Part shown: positions 43,662 through 52,762 of the stretch, one piece after another
Position numbering within the stretch: the first letter of the stretch is position 1
Layout: each line of letters begins with the position of its first letter
Assembly (NCBI RefSeq): GCF_022758295.1
Contig: NZ_JALDWJ010000004.1
Span: 62,001 to 126,000, forward strand
Reading direction: 5' to 3'
Source: Lysobacter sp. CFH 32150
GTDB taxonomy: Bacteria; Pseudomonadota; Gammaproteobacteria; Xanthomonadales; Xanthomonadaceae
Length of the DNA stretch: 64,000 nt
Program-made: the position numbers and the translations under genes
Notes under the pieces: model-generated
Told to the model about the DNA's origin: nothing
The model's database searches: none
Seen by the model: only the letters and a program-made list of their open reading frames with translations

Positions 43662-44629
43662 GCCGCCTGCTCCCGCTTCGCCGCTGCTTCGTCGCCGGTC
43701 AGGCGTACGAACAGTTCTTCCAATCGATTGCTCTTTGTTCGCATCGAACGCACCCGGATGCCGGCATCGTTCAACGCGTCGAACACGCGGTTTAGGTCCA
43801 TCGCGCGCGGCATGTCGAGATCGAGGGTGTGGTCATCCATGGCGTGCATCGTGGTGCCTTCGATGTTCGGCAGCGTCGCTGGCAAATGTCCATCGATATC
43901 GAACAGAAAACCTTCGACGTCGAGCTTGGCCAGCAGCGCCTTCATCGGGCCCTGTTCCACGATCGTGCCGCGGTCGATGATGGCGAGATTGCGGCACAGG
44001 CTCTCGGCTTCTTCGAGGTAGTGCGTGGTCAGGATGATCGTGGTGCCGGCGGCGTTGATTTCCTTCAGCGTCTTCCACATGCCGCGGCGGATCTCGATGT
44101 CGACGCCGGCGGTGGGTTCGTCGAGGATCAGCAGGCGCGGCTTCGTCATCATCGCCCGCGCGATCATCAGCCTGCGCTTCATGCCGCCCGACAACGTGCG
44201 CGACATCATCTGCGCCTTGTCCCACAGCTGCGCCTCCTTCAACACCTGCTCGGCGCGCGCTTCGGCTTCGGCGCGCGGCACGCCGTAGAACCCGGCGTAG
44301 TTCACGCAGATGTCGAAGGGCTTCTCGAACATGTTGAAGTTGATTTCCTGCGGCACCAGGCCGATCAGGCGCATCGCCGCGCTGCGGTCGCGACTGATGT
44401 CGACACCGAAGACCTGCACTTCGCCGCCGCTCTTGTTGACCAGGGAGCTGGCGATGCCGATCAGGGTCGATTTGCCGGCGCCGTTGGGGCCGAGGAGGGC
44501 ATAGAAGTCGCCAGGCTGCACGGCCAGCGAGACGCCTTTGAGCGCCTGTACGCCGTTGCCGTAGGTTTTGCGGAGGTCGCGTACGGAGAGCGCGGGAACG
44601 GTCGCGCCAGGGGTCGAATCGAGGCTCAT
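43658..44629 (-). CDS. ABC transporter ATP-binding protein
   Basis: The 323-residue protein shows Walker A 'GPNGAGKSTLIGI', Q-loop 'GLVPQEINFNMFE', signature 'RTLSGGMKRRLMIARAMMT', Walker B 'RLLILDEPTAGVDIEIRR' and the H-loop 'ILTTHYLEEAESLCRNL'. A C-terminal extension of about 70 residues follows the usual domain. It energises the permease whose gene overlaps its stop. The operon starts here, in a divergent arrangement with the ferredoxin-NADP reductase gene. Confidence 0.93.
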   Translation of the reverse strand: MSLDSTPGATVPALSVRDLRKTYGNGVQALKGVSLAVQPGDFYALLGPNGAGKSTLIGIASSLVNKSGGEVQVFGVDISRDRSAAMRLIGLVPQEINFNMFEKPFDICVNYAGFYGVPRAEAEARAEQVLKEAQLWDKAQMMSRTLSGGMKRRLMIARAMMTKPRLLILDEPTAGVDIEIRRGMWKTLKEINAAGTTIILTTHYLEEAESLCRNLAIIDRGTIVEQGPMKALLAKLDVEGFLFDIDGHLPATLPNIEGTTMHAMDDHTLDLDMPRAMDLNRVFDALNDAGIRVRSMRTKSNRLEELFVRLTGDEAAAKREQAA

Positions 44630-44737
44630 GCCACACCTGTGGCCGCGGGAAGTGCGGCGAAGCCATTAGTATAGGCGGCCCTGTGGCACCTTCTCCGCCA
44701 CGCTGTGTTGCAGTTTTTTCAACCAAAATATCGCCCC

Positions 44738-45490
44738 GTGGCCATCATCCACTTCCCGCTCAAGCTCGTCTCGCGCCGCATGCTGGCGCCGACCGTTGCG
44801 CACCTTTCGTTCGTCCGCGACGACGGCCAGCCGCTCGATTTCATCCCCGGGCAGTTCGTGCAGGTGCACTTCCAGTACGCGGACGGCACCGCGACCAAGC
44901 GCAGTTATTCGCTGGCGACCATCCACGACCACGCGCTGGGTCCGGGTGAAGCGGTGGAGATCGCGGTGAGCTATGTCGCCGGCGGCGCGGCAACGGCATT
45001 GTTCGAGAGCCTGGACCTCGATGGTCGCATCGACGCCAGTGGCCCCTATGGTCGCTTCAGCCTGATGCCGGGCGATGCGAACAAGCGCTATCTGCTGATC
45101 GGCACCGGCACCGGCGTCACACCGTACCGGGCGATGCTGCCGCAGATCGAGAAGCTCATCAGCGAACGCGGCATCGAAGTGGTGCTGCTGTTCGGCGCGC
45201 GCACGCCAGTGGAATTGCTGTACGGCGACGAGTTCCGCGCTTTCGCCGATGCGCATCCGAATTTCCGTTTCGTGCCTTGCTTCTCGCGCGAGTTGCCGGC
45301 CGATCCGCATGCCGATGTGCGCCACGGCTACGTGCAGCAGTTCCTTGCCGAGTTCGCGCCGGATCCTGGAACCGACATCGCCTATCTGTGCGGCAATCCG
45401 AATATGGTCGACGCCTGTTTCGAGACGCTGAAAGGCTTCGGTTTGCCGGTGCCGCAGATTCGCAGAGAGAAATACGTCAGCAGCAAATAA
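44738..45490 (+). CDS. Ferredoxin-NADP reductase family protein
   Basis: The start is ambiguous. A GTG at 44738 begins the conserved part and gives 250 residues (VAIIHFPLKLVSRRMLAPTV); another GTG at 44705 would add 11 residues. The FAD-binding part has 'DFIPGQFVQVHFQ' and 'ATKRSYSLATIHDHA', and the NADP part has 'LLIGTGTGVTPYRAMLPQIE' and 'YLCGNPNMVDACFETLKGFG'. It transfers electrons between NADPH and a ferredoxin or flavodoxin, in oxidative defence or iron-sulphur metabolism. Its partner is not in the window. Confidence 0.88.
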   Translation: MAIIHFPLKLVSRRMLAPTVAHLSFVRDDGQPLDFIPGQFVQVHFQYADGTATKRSYSLATIHDHALGPGEAVEIAVSYVAGGAATALFESLDLDGRIDASGPYGRFSLMPGDANKRYLLIGTGTGVTPYRAMLPQIEKLISERGIEVVLLFGARTPVELLYGDEFRAFADAHPNFRFVPCFSRELPADPHADVRHGYVQQFLAEFAPDPGTDIAYLCGNPNMVDACFETLKGFGLPVPQIRREKYVSSK

Positions 45491-45612
45491 GCGGTGTCGA
45501 ATCGACGCACGCCGGGCGGATTGCCGTACCTGCCTGTAAAGGACGCTTGACAAGCGGATTTTGTGCCCTGTATCGTCCTGTCAAGGATGCTTGACACATC
45601 CAGGAGCCCATC
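45491..45612 (+). promoter_or_regulatory. Promoter with two palindromic operators before the membrane/XRE operon
   Basis: A promoter TTGACA (45547-45552), 18 bases, TATCGT (45571-45576) is flanked by two similar 18-base palindromes. O1 (45535-45552, TGTAAAG-GACG-CTTGACA) covers the -35. O2 (45579-45596, TGTCAAG-GATG-CTTGACA, perfect 7-base arms) covers the start site. They are 44 bases apart, about four helix turns. The XRE protein of the same operon is the natural candidate to bind them. Confidence 0.65.
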
Positions 45613-45777
45613 ATGAACAATCCCAAACAACTCAAGGGTGCCGGCTTGGCTTTCCTCGGCTGCGGCATTGCGTTCCTCGCGGTAGCACTGGCTACCGGGC
45701 AAAGCACGTTCATGGCATTGGGCCCGGCGTTCATCGCACTGGGCGTGGTGTTCCTGGCCAAGTCGCGGCAGGCCTGA
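45613..45777 (+). CDS. Small two-span membrane protein
   Basis: The ATG at 45613 follows AGGAG. The 54-residue product MNNPKQLKGAGLAFLGCGIA continues into a second hydrophobic segment (FMALGPAFIALGVVFLA) and ends KSRQA. It is the first gene of a three-gene unit, 3 bases before the next start. Small proteins of this layout are common before XRE-regulated membrane genes; the function is unknown. Confidence 0.78.
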   Translation: MNNPKQLKGAGLAFLGCGIAFLAVALATGQSTFMALGPAFIALGVVFLAKSRQA

Positions 45778-45780
45778 CCG

Positions 45781-46356
45781 ATGGCGCTGCAAGCCCCGAT
45801 GCGTTTCCTGATCGCCGGTGCGCTCTGCGCCGGCATGGCTTTCGCGACACCACGGGTGTGGCCGGTGCCGGAGACGGTCTCCGGGTTCCTGTATGGCATC
45901 GCAGTCGGCTGCGTGTTCGCCGCGCTGCTGCGCTGGCGCCTGCCGGCGCCCTGCGACACCGGCACGCCCGCGCTGCGCAGCCGCTACATGCGCGAGTTCA
46001 TGCCGGCCATGGTCGCCTATGTCGTGCTGCTGTTTGCATCGGTGTTGTTGCTAAAGCGCGTCGACGAACTGGGCCTGCGCGCGCTGATCGCCTTGTTGCC
46101 GGTGCCCGCCATCGGCATGGCGTTGCGCGCGATCGTGCGTTACATCCGCGATGCCGACGAACTGCAGCAGCGTATCGAACTGGAAGCGGTCAGCATCGCC
46201 ACCGCATTCGTTTCGTTGCTATACCTGGCCGGCGGCTTCCTGCAATCGGCGAAGGTGATCGACATCCCCGCCAGCGCGGCGATGATCTGGGTGTTTCCGC
46301 TCGTCTGCGTCGTCTACGGCCTGGCCAAGGTGGCGGTCTCGCGCCGCTATTCGTGA
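45781..46356 (+). CDS. Hypothetical integral membrane protein
   Basis: The 191-residue protein has five or so membrane segments and the soluble stretch 'AIVRYIRDADELQQRIELEA' between them. This stretch recurs in uncharacterised xanthomonad membrane proteins paired with small XRE regulators. It lies between the 54-residue protein (3 bases) and the XRE gene (7 bases), so the three are co-transcribed and probably controlled by the operators at 45535-45596. Confidence 0.78.
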   Translation: MALQAPMRFLIAGALCAGMAFATPRVWPVPETVSGFLYGIAVGCVFAALLRWRLPAPCDTGTPALRSRYMREFMPAMVAYVVLLFASVLLLKRVDELGLRALIALLPVPAIGMALRAIVRYIRDADELQQRIELEAVSIATAFVSLLYLAGGFLQSAKVIDIPASAAMIWVFPLVCVVYGLAKVAVSRRYS

Positions 46357-46363
46357 GCCGACG

Positions 46364-46561
46364 ATGCTGAGCCGCGTGCGCGAATTGCGGGAGCGCCAAG
46401 GTTGGTCGCAGGGCGAACTGGCCGAGCTGCTCGCTGTGTCGCGGCAGACGGTCAACGCGCTGGAGACCGGCAAGTACGACCCGAGCCTGCCGTTGGCCTT
46501 CCGTATCGCGCGGTTGTTCGGCAAGTCGATCGAATTCATCTTCCTCCCGGATGGCGAATGA
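46364..46561 (+). CDS. Small XRE-family transcriptional regulator
   Basis: The 65-residue protein consists of a single helix-turn-helix: MLSRVRELRERQGWSQGELA, 'ELLAVSRQTVNALETGKYDP' and 'LPLAFRIARLFGKSIEFIFL'. This is the YozG-like Cro/C1 type, which is usually autoregulatory. Third in its operon, it should bind the two palindromes around the operon promoter. It has no sensor domain, so the signal may come through one of the two membrane proteins. Confidence 0.9.
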   Translation: MLSRVRELRERQGWSQGELAELLAVSRQTVNALETGKYDPSLPLAFRIARLFGKSIEFIFLPDGE

Positions 46562-46647
46562 GACACGCCGAATATCCACCTGTTGCCATCTCTGTCGCGC
46601 AATACAGTCCTGTCGCTTTGAATACATCGCAAGGGGAACGCATACCG

Positions 46648-48198
46648 ATGTCCCGTAAATTCAGAATCGTCCTCGTGCTGCTGGCCCTGGCGGGCTTCTA
46701 TGGCTACCGCTACTACCAAGAGCACGCGGGTGCGCCCGACACGACCAAGGTCGCCGCCGCGAAGCCGTCGGCTCCTGCACCGCTGCGCAGGCTCGGCAGC
46801 ATCGCGTTCACGCCGTGTACGTTGTCGCCGTCGTTCGGCGCGGCCAGCGTGGAGGCGCAGTGCGGCAAGCTGGTGATGGCGGAAAATCCGGCACTGCCGA
46901 ACGGCCGCAAGATCGCACTCAACATCGCCTGGGTCCCGGCCGACGACGAGGGCGAGATAGCACCCGATCCAGTGTTCATGCTCGCCGGCGGCCCGGGCCA
47001 GGCCGCGACCGAGAGCTATGCGCAGGTCGCGCCGGCGTTCCGCGAGGTGTTGAAGAAGCGCCACGTGCTCCTGGTCGACCAGCGTGGCACCGGCGGCTCC
47101 AACAAGCTGGTGTGCAAGGATGATGCAGGCAACGCCACCGTCACCGACGAGAACAGCGACAACCTCGACGAGGCACGCCGTTTCACCGAGCGTTGCCGTG
47201 ATGTCCTGTCGAAGCACGCGGACCTGCGCTACTACACCACCACCGACGCGATCCGCGACCTCGATGCCGTGCGCAAGGCCATCGGCGCGCAGCAGATCAA
47301 CCTGGTCGGCATCTCCTACGGCACGCGCGTGGCGCAGCAGTACGCGCTGCGCTATCCGGCGGGTACGCGGACGATCGTGCTCGATTCGGTGGCGCCGAAT
47401 ACGCTGATCTTCGGCAACGATTTCGCCGCCAACCTCGAGGCCGCGCTCGACCTCCAGTTCGGCCAGTGCGGCAAGAGCCCGGCCTGTGCCAAGGCCCTGG
47501 GCAACCCGCGCTCGCGCCTCGATGCAGTGATGGCAAAACTGCGCAGCGATCCGCCGCTGGTGCGTTATCGCGATGCCAGCACCGGCGAATTGCGGGAGGA
47601 AAAACTGCTGCCTGGCGACGTCGCCGGACTGGCGCGCATGTACGCCTACGTGCCGGTCGCCGCAGCACTGCTGCCGCTGCAACTCAACGAGGCCGCGAAC
47701 GGCCGTTACGACGGCCTAATGGCGCTGGCGAAAATGCTCCAGGGCCAGCTCTCCGACCTGATGGCATTTGGCATGCAGCTCTCGGTCGTGTGCAGCGAAG
47801 ACGCCGCGGGGTTGAAGGCGAATCCGGGCGACATCGATTCCCTGCTCGGCAACCAACTGCCTGATTTCCTCAAGGCGCAATGCGCGGTCTGGCCGAGAGG
47901 CACGATGCCGAAGGATTTCCACACGCCACTCGCGACCAAGGTACCGGCGCTGCTGCTGTCGGGCGAATTCGATCCGGTGACACCGCCGCGTTACGGCGAC
48001 GAAGTGGTGAAGACGCTGGCCAACGGCCGCCACCTGGTGTTGCGCGGGCAGGGCCACAACGTGATCGGTGCCGGGTGCATGCCGAAGTTGTTCGCGCAGT
48101 TCATCGATACGGCGAATGCCAAGGCGCTCGACGCCAAGTGCCTGGAGACACTGGCTTACACACCGCCGTTCACTTCCTTCAACGGATGGGAACCGTGA
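46648..48198 (+). CDS. Alpha/beta hydrolase of peptidase family S33 type (TAP-like)
   Basis: The start at 46648 follows AAGGGGA. The 516 residues begin with a membrane anchor or uncleaved signal (MSRKFRIVLVLLALAGFYGY). They continue with 'DPVFMLAGGPGQAATESYAQ', 'LLVDQRGTGGSNKLVC', the nucleophile in 'NLVGISYGTRVAQQYALRYP', and late 'LLSGEFDPVTPPRYGDEVV' and 'LRGQGHNVIGAGCMPKLF' with Asp and His. These features fit the tripeptidyl aminopeptidase-like (TAP C-terminal) group in the periplasm. Four conserved Cys are likely disulphide-bonded. The gene stands 31 bases before the NatA-like ATPase gene and may share its transcript. Confidence 0.88.
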   Translation: MSRKFRIVLVLLALAGFYGYRYYQEHAGAPDTTKVAAAKPSAPAPLRRLGSIAFTPCTLSPSFGAASVEAQCGKLVMAENPALPNGRKIALNIAWVPADDEGEIAPDPVFMLAGGPGQAATESYAQVAPAFREVLKKRHVLLVDQRGTGGSNKLVCKDDAGNATVTDENSDNLDEARRFTERCRDVLSKHADLRYYTTTDAIRDLDAVRKAIGAQQINLVGISYGTRVAQQYALRYPAGTRTIVLDSVAPNTLIFGNDFAANLEAALDLQFGQCGKSPACAKALGNPRSRLDAVMAKLRSDPPLVRYRDASTGELREEKLLPGDVAGLARMYAYVPVAAALLPLQLNEAANGRYDGLMALAKMLQGQLSDLMAFGMQLSVVCSEDAAGLKANPGDIDSLLGNQLPDFLKAQCAVWPRGTMPKDFHTPLATKVPALLLSGEFDPVTPPRYGDEVVKTLANGRHLVLRGQGHNVIGAGCMPKLFAQFIDTANAKALDAKCLETLAYTPPFTSFNGWEP

Positions 48199-48229
48199 GC
48201 GCGCTCGCGCTCCTTAAGGACAACATCAC

Positions 48230-48975
<746 letters not shown>

Positions 48976-48979
<4 letters not shown>

Positions 48980-50145
48980 AGGCGATGAACACGATCCTGT
49001 TGAAAGAACTGCGCGAATTCGTGCGCGACCGTCGGACGCTGGTGCTGGTGCTGGTGCTGGGTCCGCTGCTTGTCCCGGCGATCATGCTCGGCATCCTGTC
49101 GTTGGCCGAGACGCGCGCGAAAAGCCAGATCGAAAAAACGCTGGAAATCGCGATGGTGGGCGACGAGCACGCCCCCAATCTCGTCACGTGGCTGGCTGGC
49201 CACGGCATTCGCGAAAAGCAGGTCGCAGGTGATCTCGATGCGGCGATCCGCGACCAGTCCGAAGACGTCTATCTGAAGATCGGTGAGAACTTCGCCAAGG
49301 ACTGGCGCGCCGGCACTCCGGCCCTGGTAGAGATCGTGCACGACAGCACGCGCCAGGATGCGGAGATCCCGGTCAGGCGCATCGAGGACGCGCTGTCGCG
49401 ATATGGCCAGCAGGTCGGCGCACTGCGGCTGCTCGCGCGCGGCATCAATCCCGGTGTCGGTGCGCCATTGGCGGTATCGCACAAAGACCTGTCCACGCCC
49501 GAAGCCCGGCGCGGCATGTTGATGTCGTTCCTGCCCTATCTGCTGATCCTCAGCGCGTTCCTGGGCGGCGCCTATCTGATCATCGATGCCACCGCGGGCG
49601 AACGCGAACGCCAGTCGCTCGAACCGTTGCTCGCCACCCCCACCAGCCGCGGCGCGGTCGTGAGTGGCAAGATCGCGGCGGCGTGCGCGGTCGGACTGAC
49701 ATCGCTGCTGCTGACACTGCTCGCGTTCAAGATCGGCGCGCAGTTCTCGCCCGGCATCGGCCGGCAGATGGATGTGTCCGCGCCGGCGATCGGCAAGATG
49801 CTGCTGATCCTGGTGCCGATGCTATTCATCGGAACGTCGCTGCTGACGTTCATCGCCGCGGGCGCGAAGTCGGTGAAGGAAGCGCAGAGCTACATGAGCC
49901 TGTTGATGCTGCTGCCCATGCTTCCGACCATCGCGCTGATGGTCAGCCCGGTGAAGAACCAACTGTGGATGTTCGCCGTGCCGTTCCTGTCCCAGAACCA
50001 GATGTTGCTGAAGGTGATCCGCAGCGAGCCGATCGAGCCGCAGCTATGGGCGTTGTACCTGGCGGCGGGATTCGGCCTGGCGGCGGTGTTGTGGTTCGCG
50101 GCAACGCGGCGTTATCACCAGGAGAAGCTGGCGATTTCGGCGTAG
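48976..50145 (+). CDS. natB: NatB-type ABC permease
   Basis: The 389-residue protein begins 'ILLKELREFVRDRRTLVLVL' and has a large extracytoplasmic loop (about residues 45-185) between the first membrane span and five C-terminal spans. It shows 'GERERQSLEPLLATPTSRGA' and 'SVKEAQSYMSLLMLLPMLPT', both typical of NatB. The pair would export an ion or small molecule; sodium is the substrate known for the Bacillus proteins, and here it is only inferred. A strong terminator follows. Confidence 0.88.
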
Positions 50146-50170
50146 CGGTTAGCTGCGTCACGCCAAACAG

Positions 50171-50196
50171 AAAGCCCGGCTCATGCCGGGCTTTTT
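50171..50196. terminator. Bidirectional terminator between natB and the TonB-domain gene
   Basis: A perfect 10-bp stem AAAGCCCGGC/GCCGGGCTTT with a TCAT loop and T5 lies between two convergent genes. Confidence 0.92.
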
Positions 50197-50217
50197 GCTG
50201 TTCGGTATTGCTGGCGA

Positions 50218-51228
50218 TCAGCCGCCTGGATTGAAGCTCACCGTGCGACGCGTCGTCACCGGCGCAGCGACCGGCTGGAATCGCCAGCGTTTGACCGCCG
50301 CCAGCGCTTCGCGATCGAAGACGCGCGGCGGACTGGCGCTGACCACGCGGGCGCTGGTGACCGAACCGTCGGTGCCGACGGTGAACTCGACCTGCACGTT
50401 ACCGCTTTGCTGGCGGCGCGCGGCTTCGGCCGGATAGCGTGGCAGCGGCGTGCTGACCGCGGTCAGTTCACCGGACGCCGGTGCAGCCGCGGCGGCGGGC
50501 GGGCTGGCAGCAGCGGTCTGCTGGGCAGCGGCACGCTGTGCGGCTTCGCGTTGATCGGCCGCGCGTTGATCGGCGGCGCGCCTATCCGCGGCTTCCTTCT
50601 CCGCTGCTTGCTGCTGCGCCAGTTGCTGCGCGGCGGCCTGCTGGGCCTTCCTCTGGTCCTCCAGACGCTTGGCTTCGGCCTCGGCGTCGGTCTTGGCCTT
50701 GGCCTCGGCGTCGACACCGCGCTGCGCGATCAATTGCTGCTGCTGGGCGATGGTCTGCTTCAAGCGTGGCAGCGCCGGTGCCTGCGCGTCGGTCTTCTCC
50801 AGCAGCGCGTACAGGCGCTGCGCTTCGGTGAAGTCTTCGCGGCTGATGCTCTGTTCGGTGGCGATCAGCGTGTACGGCATCAGGTCGGTGAGCGCACTGG
50901 CCACCGCCGGATCGTTCGGCGACTTGTCGCGCAGCGCAAGGTAATACTCCATCGCGTTGTTGCCGCCCGGCGCGTACAAGCGCTGCTCACGCAAGGCCGC
51001 GCTGGCGGCTTCGCGTAGTTGCTCGGCGCTCATCGCCGCGACCGTGGCCGAGACAGCAGGCGGCGGCGGTGCAACGGCTTGGGTGGCGGCGTCCGGTGCC
51101 GTGGCCGCCTGGTCGGTCGCGGCCTCCTTCTTGCAACCGGCGATCGCGCATAGCAACAGCATGGCGAACACCGGCAAACGCGCCGCACGTAACGGCGACG
51201 ACGACGGTTCTAGATTTACGACAAACAT
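50218..51228 (-). CDS. TonB C-terminal-domain protein with lipoprotein signal
   Basis: The 336-residue protein begins with a signal peptide ending in LLLCAIAGC, a lipobox; the Lys-Lys after the Cys argues for inner-membrane retention to be possible. A helical region (about 70-150) follows, then a long Ala/Gln/Glu/Arg-rich coiled coil (about 150-240), and last a TonB domain with 'PLPRYPAEAARRQQSGNVQV' and 'RALAAVKRWRFQPVA'-like end 'REALAAVKRWRFQPVAAPV'. A normal TonB has an uncleaved membrane anchor that meets ExbB, so this lipid-anchored form may not energise receptors. The function is unknown. Confidence 0.87.
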   Translation of the reverse strand: MFVVNLEPSSSPLRAARLPVFAMLLLCAIAGCKKEAATDQAATAPDAATQAVAPPPPAVSATVAAMSAEQLREAASAALREQRLYAPGGNNAMEYYLALRDKSPNDPAVASALTDLMPYTLIATEQSISREDFTEAQRLYALLEKTDAQAPALPRLKQTIAQQQQLIAQRGVDAEAKAKTDAEAEAKRLEDQRKAQQAAAQQLAQQQAAEKEAADRRAADQRAADQREAAQRAAAQQTAAASPPAAAAAPASGELTAVSTPLPRYPAEAARRQQSGNVQVEFTVGTDGSVTSARVVSASPPRVFDREALAAVKRWRFQPVAAPVTTRRTVSFNPGG

Positions 51229-51337
51229 AACGGCACCACTCCCCTGTTCTGCGCGGCCCCACGCGCGCGTATGCGTAGGACGCGACAGTGCGGGCCGTTT
51301 GTCAACTCCCCGTCACCTGAATGGGTTACCGCAGCAA

Positions 51338-52696
51338 CTACTTGCCGATGCAGAAGGCACTGAAAATGTGGCCAAGCAGGTCGTCCGGGGCGATCCGGCC
51401 GGTGACCTCGCCAAGGGCGTCGTGGCCCAGGCGCAATGCCTCGGCGGCAAGCTCCAGCGCCTCGTGTCCCAGTTCAGCCTCGGCCGCCGCCACCGCGCTG
51501 CCGGCGCGGCGCAGCGCCTCGACGTGGCGCGCGCGCGCGGTGAAGGCGCCATCGCCAGCGTCGCCGCCTTCACCCAGCGACAGCGCACGCAGGCGCGCAT
51601 GCAGGGTTTCCAGTCCGGCGCCGGTGCGGGCGGAAACCAGCAGGCCATCGCCATCGACACTCGGGCCGGTTTCGAGCAGGTGCGCTTCGAGCAAGTCAGC
51701 CTTGTTGTGCAACCACAGCCGCTGCGGCACGGCGGCGATCGCCTCGGCAACCGCGGCGCGGCCACTGGCGGGATCGCGCGCATCGAGCACGACGATGGCG
51801 AGGTCGGCCCGCGCCAGCTCGGCGTGGGCGCGGCGCATGCCTTCACGCTCGATCACGTCGCCGCCGCTGCGCAGGCCGGCGGTGTCGACCAGGGTCAGTT
51901 CGACGCCGTCGAGGCGGATGGTCTCGCGCAACAGGTCGCGGGTCGTGCCGGCGATGTCGGTGACGATTGCGCGTTCGCTTCCGGCCAGCGCGTTGAGTAG
52001 CGAACTCTTGCCGGCGTTGGGCGGTCCCACGATGACTGCGTGCACGCCATCGCGCAGTTTCTGGCCGCGCTCGGCCTGCGCCAGCAGGGCGGCGAGCGCG
52101 GTACCGGTCGCGGCGAGGCGTTCGCGCAGGATCGGGCCGCCCAGGGTTTCGATCGACTCATCGGCGAAATCGATCGCCGCTTCGACATGCACGCGCAACG
52201 CCAGCAGTTCGGCCGCAAGCGCTTCGACCTGTTGCGAAAACACGCCGTCGAGCGCGCGCCGCGCCGCACGCGCGGCACGCGCGTCGGATGCCGCGATCAG
52301 GTCGGCAACCGCTTCGGCCTGGGCCAGGTCGAGTTTGCCGTTGACGAAGGCGCGTTCGCTGAACTCGCCCGGCCGCGCCATCCGTGCACCGAGCACGCAG
52401 CAGCGCGCCACGATTTCCTGCAGCACGATCGGGCTGCCGTGCGCCTGCAACTCGACCACGTCTTCACCGGTGTAGCTGGCCGGCGCGGCAAAATACAGTG
52501 CGATGCCGTCGTCGATGGTGTCGCCGTGTTCGTCCTGGAACCGCACGTAGTGCGCGTGCCGTGGCGTCAGTGCGTGTGCGCAGATGGTTTCGGCAATGAC
52601 GCGACTGCGCGGACCCGAGAGGCGCGTCACGCCAACGCCGCCCGCGCCGGGCGCAGTGGCGATCGCGACGATGGTATCGGTGGCCGTCGGCAACAT
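51338..52696 (-). CDS. mnmE: tRNA-U34 modification GTPase MnmE
   Basis: The 452-residue protein begins '[20 protein letters not shown]' and has the folate-binding N-domain. The G domain has '[19 protein letters not shown]', '[15 protein letters not shown]' and '[19 protein letters not shown]'. The C-terminal end is FCIGK with the functional Cys. With GidA (MnmG, not in the window) it makes cmnm5U at the tRNA wobble position. Its place downstream of yidC near the origin is the usual one. Confidence 0.96.
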   Translation of the reverse strand: MLPTATDTIVAIATAPGAGGVGVTRLSGPRSRVIAETICAHALTPRHAHYVRFQDEHGDTIDDGIALYFAAPASYTGEDVVELQAHGSPIVLQEIVARCCVLGARMARPGEFSERAFVNGKLDLAQAEAVADLIAASDARAARAARRALDGVFSQQVEALAAELLALRVHVEAAIDFADESIETLGGPILRERLAATGTALAALLAQAERGQKLRDGVHAVIVGPPNAGKSSLLNALAGSERAIVTDIAGTTRDLLRETIRLDGVELTLVDTAGLRSGGDVIEREGMRRAHAELARADLAIVVLDARDPASGRAAVAEAIAAVPQRLWLHNKADLLEAHLLETGPSVDGDGLLVSARTGAGLETLHARLRALSLGEGGDAGDGAFTARARHVEALRRAGSAVAAAEAELGHEALELAAEALRLGHDALGEVTGRIAPDDLLGHIFSAFCIGK

Positions 52697-52717
52697 ATCG
52701 TTATGGTCGCAGAAACA

Positions 52718-52743
52718 CGAAGCCCGCCAACAGGCGGGCTTCG
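52718..52743 (-). terminator. Hairpin between yidC and mnmE
   Basis: A perfect 11-bp stem CGAAGCCCGCC/GGCGGGCTTCG with a 4-base loop lies between yidC and mnmE. The minus strand continues TGTTTC, so termination is moderate. Confidence 0.75.
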
Positions 52744-52762
52744 GTGCGTCATCAATCTCGCG

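Noticed and set aside
44705-44737. Upstream GTG start of ferredoxin-NADP reductase
   Set aside because: The extra 11 residues (LQFFQPKYRP) are not part of the conserved domain, and the region looks like promoter DNA. The GTG at 44738 is preferred.
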